Counted from the first letter of the stretch, positions 43,993-53,047 are shown. The stretch is 64,000 nt of DNA from Sphingobacteriales bacterium 44-61 (GCA_001898405.1 MKTW01000001.1:496001-560000), one strand, 5' to 3'. Numbers and translations: made by a program. The notes: generated by a model not told the origin, from the letters alone.

Positions 43993-44511
43993 TTATGAGG
44001 CCATTGCTTTCAGCTCCAGTTCTTTTATCAGGGATTCAATTTTCAACGCATCCAACTGCTGCTTACGGCTTTGGGTTACATAATTATAAGAAAAATAGAT
44101 AAGATTCCAGATAACGATATTGATAAAGAAATAAAAGGTGCCATTCAGGACAAGGAGCAAAGGGTTATCCATAAATCTCTTTTCCCCATCATTCAGCAAT
44201 CCAAGATACTCGCAGGCCTGCATATAAAGTGTAGCGGTGATCAGCGAAAAGATCACAGAGATAAAGAATAGCTGGGCCAACTGTATCTCAACTCCTCTCT
44301 GCAGTGTATGTAATCGGAGAATAACTGCACGCATTATGTGGGTAAGAACAATCCCAACCAGTAGAAAAATCCCTAATCTTGTCAAAATCAACTTAGTCGA
44401 TTCTGCATCTCCCATCTTTTCAAAAAAAAAGGCCAACAGGATGTTGATCAGGCCAAAAGCACCCCAGCCAACGACCTGAAATTTCCAATATAAGGAGCTA
44501 CCAATCCACAT
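43993..44511 (-). CDS. Truncated duplicate: kinase membrane sensor domain without the kinase
   Basis: The product is 172 residues from ATG 44511. It aligns without gaps to the first 168 residues of the kinase downstream, with about 74% identity by my count, and most differences are conservative (I/V/L, K/R). The four membrane segments and the coiled-coil start SRKQQLDALKIESLIKELEL are kept. The frame then ends in KAMAS and a TAA exactly where the kinase continues into the H box. There are no internal stops or frameshifts. It could be a partner or dampener that dimerises with the intact kinase, or a duplication remnant. Confidence 0.85.
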   Translation of the reverse strand: MWIGSSLYWKFQVVGWGAFGLINILLAFFFEKMGDAESTKLILTRLGIFLLVGIVLTHIMRAVILRLHTLQRGVEIQLAQLFFISVIFSLITATLYMQACEYLGLLNDGEKRFMDNPLLLVLNGTFYFFINIVIWNLIYFSYNYVTQSRKQQLDALKIESLIKELELKAMAS

Positions 44512-44517
44512 AAGTGA

Positions 44518-44525
44518 CAAATCTA
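44518..44525 (-). promoter_or_regulatory. -7-like box before the truncated sensor gene
   Basis: TAGATTTG on the minus strand lies 6 nt before ATG 44511, matching the copy at 43980-43987. The duplication therefore includes the 5' flank. No clear -33 TTG is seen. Confidence 0.35.
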
Positions 44526-44666
44526 ATTAATTCCGATACCCCGGGTCCCAGTAAATATATCAGTGGGCAATAACTTCTACAAATGGAACGATGGAACAGT
44601 CTGCCCTCAAGTCGGGAGCCCCGGCTAAAGACTCCCGACCCAGCTTCGTTCCCCGCCAAAAAGTAT

Positions 44667-44674
44667 TACTTTTG
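44667..44674 (+). promoter_or_regulatory. -7 box of the dxs promoter
   Basis: TACTTTTG is an exact TAnnTTTG, 18 nt before the dxs ATG at 44693. It lies inside the longer open frame that begins at 44591, which supports the later start. A -33 TTG is not evident. Confidence 0.5.
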
Positions 44675-44692
44675 CAGACAAAACCGCCCTCC

Positions 44693-46627
44693 ATGGAGAT
44701 TATACCCGGATCGTTGTTAAAGACAATCAACTCGCCCGCCGATCTGAAAAAGCTTCCCCGCGAAAAACTACACCAGGTTTGTGATGAATTAAGACAATAC
44801 ATTATTGATGTGGTAAGTGTGCATGGAGGTCATTTCGGCGCCAGCCTGGGGGTGGTGGAACTGACAACGGCACTTCATTACGTGTATAATACGCCTTATG
44901 ATCAGTTGGTATGGGACGTGGGCCACCAGGCTTACGGGCACAAGATCCTGACCGGGCGCCGCGATAATTTTGTTACCAACCGCAAATACAATGGCCTGAG
45001 CGGCTTTCCAAAAAGAAGTGAAAGCGAGTACGATACATTCGGGGTAGGGCATTCCTCCACTTCCATTTCTGCTGCCCTGGGCATGGCTATAGCGGCCAAG
45101 CACAAGGGCGAAACCGATCGCAAGACCGTGGCCGTGATCGGCGATGGCTCCATGACCGCCGGGATGGCTTTTGAAGCCATGAACCATGCCGGCGTGGCAA
45201 ATTCCGATATGCTGATCATCCTGAATGATAATGGTATCGGCATTGACCCCAATGTAGGCGCACTGAAAGAATACCTGACCGATATTTCCACTTCCCCAAC
45301 TTATAATAAGGTAAAGGACGATGTATGGAAACTGATGGGCAAATTGCCGGTGGGCAAAAACTTCAGCCGGGCCATGGGCCATAAGCTGGTGGAAGGCCTT
45401 AAAGGCATGGTAAGCAGCAGTGCCAACCTGTTTGAAGCCCTGAAGCTTCGCTACTTTGGCCCCATTGACGGACATAACGTGGCAAAGCTAGTAGATACAC
45501 TGAAAGACCTCCGCGATATCCCCGGCCCCAAGATATTGCATATCATCACCACCAAAGGCAAAGGATACGCACTGGCAGAAAAAGACCAGACCAAGTGGCA
45601 TGCACCAGGCCTGTTTGATAAAGTGACCGGTGAGATCTTCAAAAAGAAATTTGATACCCCCCAGCCTCCCAAATATCAGGATGTATTCGGGCATACGATC
45701 ATTGAACTGGCGGAAAAAAATGAAAAGATCCTGGGCATCACTCCTGCCATGCCCTCCGGTTCCTCCCTCAAATTCATGATGGAGCAAATGCCTGACCGGG
45801 CTTTTGATGTAGGCATCTGCGAGCAGCATGCCGTAACACTAAGCGCCGGCATGGCCACGCAGGGAATGCGCGTGTTCTGCAATATCTACTCTTCTTTCAT
45901 GCAAAGGGCTTATGACCAGGTAGTACATGATGTGGCCATACAGAAATTGCCCGTTGTGTTCTGCCTTGACCGTGCTGGACTGGTAGGCGATGACGGCCCT
46001 ACCCACCATGGCGCTTATGACATTGCTTACATGCGTTGCATACCCAACATGGTAGTGAGCGCCCCAATGAATGAAAGCGAACTGAGAAACCTGATGTATA
46101 CTTCCCAACTGGAAACGAACCAGGTGCCTTTTGTGATCCGCTATCCCCGCGGCGAAGGTGTGATGCCGGAATGGAGAACAGAAATGAGGGAAATACCGAT
46201 CGGTAAAGGCCGGAAATTAAAAGATGGTAATGATATCGCTATACTCTCCTTCGGACATCCCGGCAATTTTGCCGCCAGCGCCATCCGCGATCTGAAGCAG
46301 GAAGGACTAAACCCCGGGCACTACGACATGCGTTTTGCAAAACCTCTTGATGAAGAATTATTGCATGAAGCCTGTAAGCAGTATGAAAAGATCATTACAG
46401 TGGAAGATGGCTGTGTGCAGGGAGGATTTGGGAGTGCGGTACTGGAGTTTATGGCAAAGCACGGTTATAAGAATGAAGTAAGGATCATGGGAATTCCTGA
46501 CAGGATAGTAGAGCATGGGACGCCGAAAGAATTGCAGCATGAGTGCGGGTATGATGCGGCGGCGATTAAAACAGCTGTGCTGGAAATAATGAAAGATAAA
46601 GTGCGTGTGAGTCAGTTGTTAGGGTAA
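44693..46627 (+). CDS. dxs: 1-Deoxy-D-xylulose-5-phosphate synthase
   Basis: The product is 644 residues from ATG 44693 (MEIIPGSLLKTINSPADLKK). The frame is open from 44591, but the extra 34 residues are not family-like and a -7 box lies within them. DXS condenses pyruvate and glyceraldehyde 3-phosphate, the first step of the MEP isoprenoid pathway, using thiamine diphosphate. Motifs are HVYN-type VWDVGHQAYGHKILTGRRD, ThDP-binding GDGSMTAGMAFEAMNHAG with NDNGIGID, the pyrimidine-domain VGICEQHAVTLSAGMA and DRAGLVGDDGPTHHG. It is a single gene, divergent from the kinase cluster. Confidence 0.97.
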   Translation: MEIIPGSLLKTINSPADLKKLPREKLHQVCDELRQYIIDVVSVHGGHFGASLGVVELTTALHYVYNTPYDQLVWDVGHQAYGHKILTGRRDNFVTNRKYNGLSGFPKRSESEYDTFGVGHSSTSISAALGMAIAAKHKGETDRKTVAVIGDGSMTAGMAFEAMNHAGVANSDMLIILNDNGIGIDPNVGALKEYLTDISTSPTYNKVKDDVWKLMGKLPVGKNFSRAMGHKLVEGLKGMVSSSANLFEALKLRYFGPIDGHNVAKLVDTLKDLRDIPGPKILHIITTKGKGYALAEKDQTKWHAPGLFDKVTGEIFKKKFDTPQPPKYQDVFGHTIIELAEKNEKILGITPAMPSGSSLKFMMEQMPDRAFDVGICEQHAVTLSAGMATQGMRVFCNIYSSFMQRAYDQVVHDVAIQKLPVVFCLDRAGLVGDDGPTHHGAYDIAYMRCIPNMVVSAPMNESELRNLMYTSQLETNQVPFVIRYPRGEGVMPEWRTEMREIPIGKGRKLKDGNDIAILSFGHPGNFAASAIRDLKQEGLNPGHYDMRFAKPLDEELLHEACKQYEKIITVEDGCVQGGFGSAVLEFMAKHGYKNEVRIMGIPDRIVEHGTPKELQHECGYDAAAIKTAVLEIMKDKVRVSQLLG

Positions 46628-46693
46628 TCACTCGGTGGTCTTGTGGCCGGCCTGAGATGTATTCAGTTATATTTACTGCCTCAACATAACGCT

Positions 46694-47155
46694 ATGATCA
46701 AAGCCATATCCCTGCTCATTGCGATCAGCTTCATTTTTTGTGCTTGTTCCAATCATTCCATACAACAGGAGCCTGTATCATCGCCGCTGACCGGCACCTG
46801 GAAACTTATTTCCGCTACAACCATTCAGGGTAAGGATACAATTGTAACAGATTATACACACGGGCAGGAGATGATCAAGATTATTACACCTACCCATTTT
46901 TCTTTTTTACGGCATGATCTTAACCAGGGTAGAGATTCTTCAGCGGTATTTGTTGCAGGCGGAGGGAGGGTTCTGTTAGGTGAGGGGAAGTATACAGAAT
47001 TACTTGATTATTGTAATTACCGGGAATGGGAAGGAGGAACATTTGAGCTGAATTATAAGATCAGTAATGATACTTTGGTAACGACGGCTATTGAAAAAGT
47101 GGAGAAGTTGGGGGTTGATCAGTTGAACATAGAAACTCTTGTAAGGATAAAATAA
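46694..47155 (+). CDS. Small lipoprotein, lipocalin-like
   Basis: The product is 153 residues from ATG 46694 (MIKAISLLIAISFIFCACSN). The lipobox-like FCAC puts the lipidated residue at C18. The frame opens earlier at 46643, but this ATG gives a correct signal. The mature part begins LTGTWKLISATTIQGKDTIV and continues with FSFLRHDLNQGRD and GTFELNYKISNDTLVTTAIE, the pattern of lipocalin-like proteins of this phylum. Its role is unknown. It lies 66 bp after dxs in the same direction. Confidence 0.78.
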   Translation: MIKAISLLIAISFIFCACSNHSIQQEPVSSPLTGTWKLISATTIQGKDTIVTDYTHGQEMIKIITPTHFSFLRHDLNQGRDSSAVFVAGGGRVLLGEGKYTELLDYCNYREWEGGTFELNYKISNDTLVTTAIEKVEKLGVDQLNIETLVRIK

Positions 47156-47457
47156 AAGAAACGGGTTCAGAGCTACAAGCTTGAAGCATTGATAGAGAAG
47201 CGATCGTAATAACAAAAAGAGTTGACGTGGTCCCTTTATTTTTCATCATGTAATATTAACTATGCGTCTTAGAATGGTTTAAGTTTAAACGTAGGGTCGG
47301 GTTTCCGATATCGAAATCCCCTGCCATTACTAAATAGTACGGGGCGGTACCTCCGGCCTTTTATTAGTAATTCAGGAAAATCTGGAATTTGATAGCTTGC
47401 TGGATGTCTCTTTTAAATCAAATGCCTATGACAATAAAGGGGCAGGTTTATCGCCAC
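47156..47457. other. 302-bp gap with an inverted repeat, otherwise featureless
   Basis: I see no coding frame, tRNA or terminator here. The base mixture (AT-rich flanks with a short GC-rich core around 47340) differs from neighbours. The inverted repeat described at 47326-47371 is the only structure. It may be the remains of a lost gene or insertion. Confidence 0.4.
47326..47371. repeat. 8-bp inverted repeat with GC-rich core
   Basis: ATTACTAA (47326-47333) and TTAGTAAT (47364-47371) are exact complements around a 30-nt loop containing GTACGGGGCGGTACC-like words. It may fold as an RNA or DNA cruciform; no known element is recognised. Confidence 0.4.
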
Positions 47458-47853
47458 CTACATTTTCTTATCAGCGAAATGAAATACTATTCCAAAAAAC
47501 AGAACAAGACTTAAAATCACATATCCGGTTTGAAAAAAGCGAGCATTCGCACGGTATTTATCAGATTCTGAATCCCATCGACTGTTAATCTCACTTAAAC
47601 TAAATTTAGCAATCCATATGTATCGAATGTAATTTAGAACGACCAAGCTACTAAATAAAATAACAGCAGTTAGTTTTGAAAGCCCCGGTACTTCCTTTTT
47701 TGTTAGCATATTGAACAATATAATTCCTGCGCAAATGTTTAGCGCTTGAAGGAATGAAACAACACCGCTTGCTAAGAATTCAGGGCTACTATCTCCTCCG
47801 CCTTTATAGCCTTTATAAATCCAAAGGCATAAATAATCGAAAAAAACGTACAT
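47458..47853 (-). CDS. Unrecognised small membrane protein
   Basis: The 131-residue product has about four hydrophobic segments (near residues 1-15, 29-49, 60-82 and 108-126: for example VSFLQALNICAGIILFNML, LTAVILFSSLVVLNYIRYIW and GYVILSLVLFFGIVFHFA) and a short Lys-rich tail (DKKM). I do not recognise a family. The segment YIWIAKFSLSEINSRWDSES is a charged loop between the last two helices. The surrounding DNA is AT-rich and poor in genes. It may be a lineage-specific or transferred gene. The ATG at 47853 is the only start. Confidence 0.6.
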   Translation of the reverse strand: MYVFFDYLCLWIYKGYKGGGDSSPEFLASGVVSFLQALNICAGIILFNMLTKKEVPGLSKLTAVILFSSLVVLNYIRYIWIAKFSLSEINSRWDSESDKYRANARFFQTGYVILSLVLFFGIVFHFADKKM

Positions 47854-48039
47854 CTTTATTAATTTAAATAATACTTAGGTTGTATTTTCAAATCCAAGGG
47901 CTATTGCTTTAAAAAAGTAATCCCCCGACAATTCAACCAACACCAGGTATAAATGCAGCTCCCCCATTACCATATCTGTACCGTTCTTCCAGGGATGTTT
48001 TCACCTATTTGTAGTTTCACTACTTAATGACCCTTCAAA

Positions 48040-48073
48040 ATAACAAGGCCCAGCAATTGCCGGGCCTTGTTAT
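48040..48073 (-). terminator. Terminator of the S9 peptidase gene
   Basis: ATAACAAGGCCC (48040-48051) pairs perfectly with GGGCCTTGTTAT (48062-48073), with a 10-nt loop. On the minus strand it lies 27 bp after the stop at 48101 and is followed by TTTTGAAGG, a short T run. Confidence 0.75.
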
Positions 48074-48100
48074 TATTACGAGTTATCAATCACTCTCTAC

Positions 48101-51064
48101 TCAAAACGCCCTCTTCTCCAAATGCTCTTCCAATGAAGTCTTCTCTACTCCTTCCTTCCACCAATCCGGAGCTGGCTTACCTTTCAGGAAATGATCAAAG
48201 AACTCCATCATACGAACCGCATAATCCTTTCTGTTTTCCAATTTGGCAATACCATGATTCTCTCCTTTATACGTGATCATCACGATCGGTTTCTTAAGGC
48301 GGCGAAGCGCACTGTAAAACTCAATGCCCTGTGTAAAATCAACCGCGCCATCCTTATCATTATGCAATAACAGGATGGGTGTATTCACTTTCTTCACATA
48401 ATAGATCGGTGAGTTGCGGAGATAAGAATCCCAGTTTTCCCAGGGAGCGCCTTTAAAGCGGCCCTGAGATGCTTCAAAGATGGCCATATTACCGCCACCA
48501 CTGTTCCAGTAGATCAGGTCGTACATGCTCACCATGTTAGTAAGGGCTGCACCGGGTGCCGCAGCTTTGAACATGTTTGTTTGTGTGGCAAGGAAAGCTG
48601 TTTGATAACCACCCCAGCTATGTCCTTGTATACCGATATTTTTTTCATCGATCACACCGGTTGCGATCGCTGCTTTCACAGCAGGCAATACACACCAAAC
48701 AGCACTCATACCGGGATCATCAATTTTATAAACGATATCGGGCATGAACACAGCATAGCCATTGCTGGTGTACATTGCTGGGTTCCAGCCGCCGCCAGGG
48801 AAATCGGGATTGCTATAGCTGTTCAGCGATTGTGACATTTTTTCGTAGTAATAAACAACGGTAGGGTATTTCTTTCCTTTCTCATAGCCGGCAGGGAGGA
48901 AAAGAGCACCTTGTAAACTATCTCCTTTATCAGAAACATAATTGACCAGCTGCACGCCCGGGCTCCAGGTATATTTGTTGCGGTCAGGTGCATTTTCTGT
49001 TACTTTTTTTGCATTATCCAGTGAAGGGCCGCCAACATAAAATTCAGTAGGCTGGCTGAATGTTTCTTTCGAATACATATAAGTGTCTGCATTCTTTGCT
49101 TTGGCGAAAATGCTAACAGACACATCATCCCAGATCAGTGATTTAGCTCCTGGTTGCAGGCCTTTCTTTCCTGGCTCAATACGGCTGATACCACTTTTCT
49201 TTGTCCATTCGCCATAGGTGCGGACATAAATAGGCTTTTTCAGATCAATTCCTTTTTCATCACGGTCAAGGACGTAACGTGTTTGATATCTTATCTTGTC
49301 TTTACCACCATTCACGGTAAGATTAACAGCTGCTTCCTTACCGTTAACAGGTATCTGCCAGATATCCCACAGATCACGGATCAATACATATTTATTGTCG
49401 CTGCTCCAGCCAATAGCACCGGTCAGCGGTTTCACTACATTATGATCATCTTCCGTGTTCACAAAAGACGTGGGCACTTTTTCTGTGATATTGATATCTG
49501 TTTTTGCAGGTATATCATACACATAATAATGACCATCTTTTCCATAGAGGAACTTAGTGCCATCAGGAGATGGTTGAGGAGATGCTGTAAATGAAGGCTG
49601 GTAAAACTTCTCTGCGAAAAGCGTTTTCTTACCTGTTTTCAGATCAACAATATAAATATCGGAATAGCTTTGACCGTCAAGATTCTGATCCAGCTCATAC
49701 GCACGGTTATCAACGCCTACTGCATATTGCTGTTTGGGGAAAACACCGATTGAGCGCATGGTGCTGTCGTTAAGACGTGTAAAGGAAGAAGCAGCCACAT
49801 CATAAGATGCCAGGTAAGTATAGTTCTTATCCTGCATTTCCATTACCTGCTGACGGCTTTGAAGGCGTTTGTCCTGCCAGTTCCAGATGATCATATCCGG
49901 TTTGGTAGGTTCATCACCAGGCGCAACAGTTGGTTTCGCATCTGGTTTTGACTCCAGTTTCGCCAATGCTTTTTTCAGATCACCAAGCGATTTGATGCTG
50001 GTATCTGTTTTCAGTTTGTCCAGCTTCTCTGTATCGTTCTGCGCAGTGGCTTCAGGTGCTTTCTTTGCTGTGTCGGCTTTTTCTTTTTTAGCGGGTTGTA
50101 AAGCAGCAATGCCAAAAAACAAGCGGGACAGGTCTTCTGACCAGTAAGGGCGGCGGTTAGCGCTGATGGTCATTCCCTTGGGGAAATGAAGTGAATCTTT
50201 AACCGGGTCATAAATAGTTACAGCAGGAATTGCAGTAAGGTTCTTTATACCCATCACCACGCCTTTATCTGATTTGTACTTTTCATCCTTGGTCATCTTC
50301 AGCAGAGCAAAAGCATTTCCTTCTTCTGTCCATGCTAATGATTTGTAAGTGGCTTTGTCATTGTCCAACACAGAAGTTTGTTTGCTGCCGATATTCAGCA
50401 GATAAACACCGTTGCCGGTTTTATTAGCTGCGTCGATGGTATAAGCAAGCAGGTTTCCTTCTTTATTAAAATCAAACTCACCCACGTTGCCGATATTCTG
50501 TGTTTTACCGGAAGCCAGTTCCACTATCAGCAGGTCTGTTCCTTTCGGATCATCAGGCTTGGCGGCAGGGCTTCTTTCTTTCACCATTGAAATAGCCAGG
50601 TGTGAAGAAAGACGGTCATTGAAAGAATAAGCGCCGGCCCTTTCAAATTCTTTTTGCTTACCGGTTGCCAGTTCCACTAAAATGAGTTTTTCAAACAATT
50701 GCTTGCCGGGAGTTTTGGCAGCTGCTTTCACTTCCTTGAATTTAGAAGATTCTTTGAATGCAAGCCATTTGCCATCCTCAGAAAAAGCAAACCCGCTAAA
50801 GCTGCCGCCTACCGGATACTTTTTCTGAATAGTATCATTCACTTTTTTGACGATCAGTTCACCATCACCTTCCCTCATCAGCAGTGGATAAGCTACCCAG
50901 TTCCCGTCGGGCGACAGCGTGACGCTGAATGTGCTGATAGATCGCCAGGAGGATACATCCTTCCAGTTCATTGGCCGCGGACTCTTTGGAGAATCGGCCT
51001 TTTCCTGGCTGCTGGCCAGCAGGGCCGGCAACAGGAGAAAAGAGAGTGCAAGTCTTTTAAACAT
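48101..51064 (-). CDS. Exported S9-family (prolyl oligopeptidase-type) serine peptidase
   Basis: The product is 987 residues from ATG 51064 (MFKRLALSFLLLPALLASSQ, a signal peptide). The frame is open 25 codons further, but that part is not signal-like. A beta-propeller-like N-terminal region (about 30-700) with WD-type repeats (for example SPDGNWVAYP and SPDGTKFLYG) precedes the alpha/beta-hydrolase domain. There the Ser lies in GIQGHSWGGYQTAF, the Asp in LLHNDKDGAVDF and the His in YKGENHGIAK. It should cleave peptides in the periplasm. A low-complexity insert near residue 330 (AKKEKADTAKKAPEATAQ) is unusual but in frame. It is probably a single-gene unit. Confidence 0.94.
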   Translation of the reverse strand: MFKRLALSFLLLPALLASSQEKADSPKSPRPMNWKDVSSWRSISTFSVTLSPDGNWVAYPLLMREGDGELIVKKVNDTIQKKYPVGGSFSGFAFSEDGKWLAFKESSKFKEVKAAAKTPGKQLFEKLILVELATGKQKEFERAGAYSFNDRLSSHLAISMVKERSPAAKPDDPKGTDLLIVELASGKTQNIGNVGEFDFNKEGNLLAYTIDAANKTGNGVYLLNIGSKQTSVLDNDKATYKSLAWTEEGNAFALLKMTKDEKYKSDKGVVMGIKNLTAIPAVTIYDPVKDSLHFPKGMTISANRRPYWSEDLSRLFFGIAALQPAKKEKADTAKKAPEATAQNDTEKLDKLKTDTSIKSLGDLKKALAKLESKPDAKPTVAPGDEPTKPDMIIWNWQDKRLQSRQQVMEMQDKNYTYLASYDVAASSFTRLNDSTMRSIGVFPKQQYAVGVDNRAYELDQNLDGQSYSDIYIVDLKTGKKTLFAEKFYQPSFTASPQPSPDGTKFLYGKDGHYYVYDIPAKTDINITEKVPTSFVNTEDDHNVVKPLTGAIGWSSDNKYVLIRDLWDIWQIPVNGKEAAVNLTVNGGKDKIRYQTRYVLDRDEKGIDLKKPIYVRTYGEWTKKSGISRIEPGKKGLQPGAKSLIWDDVSVSIFAKAKNADTYMYSKETFSQPTEFYVGGPSLDNAKKVTENAPDRNKYTWSPGVQLVNYVSDKGDSLQGALFLPAGYEKGKKYPTVVYYYEKMSQSLNSYSNPDFPGGGWNPAMYTSNGYAVFMPDIVYKIDDPGMSAVWCVLPAVKAAIATGVIDEKNIGIQGHSWGGYQTAFLATQTNMFKAAAPGAALTNMVSMYDLIYWNSGGGNMAIFEASQGRFKGAPWENWDSYLRNSPIYYVKKVNTPILLLHNDKDGAVDFTQGIEFYSALRRLKKPIVMITYKGENHGIAKLENRKDYAVRMMEFFDHFLKGKPAPDWWKEGVEKTSLEEHLEKRAF

Positions 51065-51155
51065 ACAGTTGGTATAATTGGTATTAAGAAGAAAAAATGG
51101 CGTGGGGAAGATAAGAGTTATCAGGGATGATTGATGCAATAGATGATAGAAAACG

Positions 51156-51211
51156 AATGACGGATGACAAATGGCCGCATAAGGGGATAGCGGCTCCTGT
51201 CATCCGTCATT
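51156..51211 (-). terminator. Two-step hairpin after osmC
   Basis: AATGACGGATGACA (51156-51169) pairs exactly with TGTCATCCGTCATT (51198-51211). Inside, GCCGC (51174-51178) pairs with GCGGC (51190-51194). The hairpin lies between the osmC stop (51229) and the S9 gene start (51064). A T run follows only on the plus strand. It may be a terminator or a palindromic repeat. Confidence 0.5.
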
Positions 51212-51228
51212 TTTATCTCCTGATCAGG

Positions 51229-51639
51229 TTACGCCAGGCTGGCGTCCATGGTAATATTGGTATTCAGCAGTTTGCTGATAGGGCAATTGGCTTTGGAGCC
51301 TGCAACCACTTCGGCAAATTTAGCCGCGTCTATACCAGGCACTTTTGCTTTTACTTCCAGATGGCTTTCTGTGATAGCGCCATTTTCAAGAGTAATAGTG
51401 CATTTGGTATCAATATTATCAGCAGTAAAACCTGCAGCATTCAGATCGAAGCTGAGCTTCATGGTAAAGCAACCTGCATGGGCAGCAGCTACCAGTTCTT
51501 CAGGATTGGTGCCGATGCCATCTTCAAAACGGCTGCTGAATGAATACTGTGTATCTTTTAAAACTCCGGATTGGGTGGTGTTGGTTCCTTTTCCTTCTTT
51601 ACCAGTGCCTTTCCAGTTGGCTGTAGCGTAGCGTTTCAT
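51229..51639 (-). CDS. OsmC-family peroxidase
   Basis: The 136-residue protein belongs to the OsmC/Ohr fold. The reactive cysteines are C57 in AAAHAGCFTM and C119 in SKANCPISKLL, the expected spacing. The N-terminal YATANWKGTGKEGKG and FSSRFEDGIGTNPEELV are OsmC rather than Ohr type. OsmC reduces organic hydroperoxides in the cytoplasm, using a dithiol partner, and is induced by osmotic or oxidative stress in other bacteria. It lies 21 bp before the scpA stop, in the same direction, so co-transcription with scpA is possible. Confidence 0.94.
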   Translation of the reverse strand: MKRYATANWKGTGKEGKGTNTTQSGVLKDTQYSFSSRFEDGIGTNPEELVAAAHAGCFTMKLSFDLNAAGFTADNIDTKCTITLENGAITESHLEVKAKVPGIDAAKFAEVVAGSKANCPISKLLNTNITMDASLA

Positions 51640-51660
51640 AATATATAAAGTTTATGGTTT

Positions 51661-52515
51661 CTATTCAGGCATTTGCCCGTCTTCATCTGTTGGTTCCGGA
51701 TCATCAAATGATGGTTTGAAATCGGCTTCAGAGAGTCCGTTCTCTTCCAGCTCAGCCAGGCGCGCCTCTGGTTCGTTGTATTCGATGATGAAATTATTCT
51801 TTCCTTCCCCGATCATTATTTTCATGAATTTCTGCTGCACCAGTTCCAGAAGGGAGAGGAACAGGAAGATGGCATGCACCCTGTTTTCCGCCACCTCAAA
51901 TATCTTTTCAAAAGACACGGTCTTTTCTGTCTGTGCCAGCGACAGCATGCTCTGGCGGCTGTTTTCCATGGTGTAGCGGTATTGCACCACGGTATGAACA
52001 GGCTTATTCACCCGGTCTGAATATTTCTGCATGGCCCGTTCAAATGCCTTCATCAGTTTGAACAGGGTAATGTTCTGTATCTCTGTACCCTCGCCAGCGT
52101 CTTCACCGATCTGCGCCAGTTCTTTCTGGATATTTCCTCTTTTCACCATCAGCATGCGAACGGCTTCCATTTCAGCCATCTCGGCTGAAGCCTCTTTGAA
52201 TTTCTTGTATTCAAGCAGCTTGTTCACCAGTTCTTCGCGGGGGTCAATTTCATTGCCCTGGGCATCCAGCTCCTTACGCGGCAAAAGCATCTTGGCCTTG
52301 ATACGCATAAGGGTGGAAATAAACAGGATGAATTCGCTCGACATCTCGATATTGAGTGATTCCTGCTGGTGGATATAGTCAAGGAAATCGTTGGTAATCC
52401 GGGTGATAGGGATATTATAAATATCCAGTTCGTCCCTTTCAATAAAGAAAAGCAACAGGTCAAAAGGGCCTTCAAACTGGGGCAGCTTAATCTGGTAGGA
52501 TGCGGTATTAGCCAT
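51661..52515 (-). CDS. scpA: Segregation and condensation protein A
   Basis: The product is 284 residues from ATG 52515 (MANTASYQIKLPQFEGPFDL). The frame is open 16 codons further but crosses the mscL terminator. The N-terminal SMC-head-binding helical domain shows LLLFFIERDELDIYNIPI and EFILFISTLMRIKAKMLLP, both diagnostic. The C-terminal winged-helix portion contains HAIFLFLSLLELVQQKFM and the tail is acidic. ScpA is the kleisin of the SMC-ScpAB complex that compacts and separates chromosomes. No scpB or smc is next to it. Confidence 0.95.
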   Translation of the reverse strand: MANTASYQIKLPQFEGPFDLLLFFIERDELDIYNIPITRITNDFLDYIHQQESLNIEMSSEFILFISTLMRIKAKMLLPRKELDAQGNEIDPREELVNKLLEYKKFKEASAEMAEMEAVRMLMVKRGNIQKELAQIGEDAGEGTEIQNITLFKLMKAFERAMQKYSDRVNKPVHTVVQYRYTMENSRQSMLSLAQTEKTVSFEKIFEVAENRVHAIFLFLSLLELVQQKFMKIMIGEGKNNFIIEYNEPEARLAELEENGLSEADFKPSFDDPEPTDEDGQMPE

Positions 52516-52528
52516 ATAATAAATTAAA

Positions 52529-52560
52529 ACCCCCGTTCTGCGCTCAGGCAGACCGGGGGT
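52529..52560 (-). terminator. Terminator of mscL
   Basis: ACCCCCG (52529-52535) pairs with the right arm ending at 52560 and continues inward through TCTGC/GCAGA with one mismatch. On the minus strand the stem is followed by TTTTAATTTATT. It separates mscL from scpA. Confidence 0.8.
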
Positions 52561-52587
52561 CAAAAATAAGGGAAATATCTTTTGGGC

Positions 52588-52962
52588 TTATTTCTTTAAA
52601 GAGTCCCGTATTTCGCGCAAAAGCAGCACTTCTTCGGAAGGGCCGGCAGGGGCAGCAGCTTCTTCTTTCTTATTTAGGCCTTTCATAGCCTTGATGATCA
52701 GGAACAGGATAAATGCAATGATGATAAACTTGATAATGGCAGCCAGGAATTTGCCATATTTTACCGATCCCCATAGTACCAGTTTATCAAGATCCTGCGC
52801 ATTAGCTGCTTTTAAGGCCGGGGTCAGTAATAAGGGAGTGATCACATCGTCCACCAGGGAAGAAACGATTGCTCCGAAAGCGCCGCCGATGATCACGGCA
52901 ACAGCCAGGTCCACTACATTTCCTTTAAGCGCGAAATCTTTGAATTCTTTAAGTAGTCCCAT
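52588..52962 (-). CDS. mscL: Large-conductance mechanosensitive channel MscL
   Basis: The 124-residue protein starts MGLLKEFKDFALKGNVVDLA. It has the first membrane helix VAVIIGGAFGAIVSSLVDDV with the Gly-rich gate and the ITPLL following it, a periplasmic loop with WGSVKYGKFLAAIIKF, a second membrane helix FIIIAFILFLIIKAMKGLNK and a charged C-terminal helix. MscL opens under membrane tension and protects the cell from hypo-osmotic shock. It has its own terminator and is a single gene on the minus strand. Confidence 0.98.
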   Translation of the reverse strand: MGLLKEFKDFALKGNVVDLAVAVIIGGAFGAIVSSLVDDVITPLLLTPALKAANAQDLDKLVLWGSVKYGKFLAAIIKFIIIAFILFLIIKAMKGLNKKEEAAAPAGPSEEVLLLREIRDSLKK

Positions 52963-53047
52963 AAACTAAGTTTTAGTGAGTAAAAGATTAAACAGGTCTA
53001 AAATTAAACCTCTCAAAAGTTAGGGCAAAAATGCAGTATAAAAAAAA

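Noticed and set aside
47397-47588. 63-residue plus-strand frame
   Set aside because: It overlaps the membrane protein gene in antisense, has no domain and no ribosome-binding or promoter signal.
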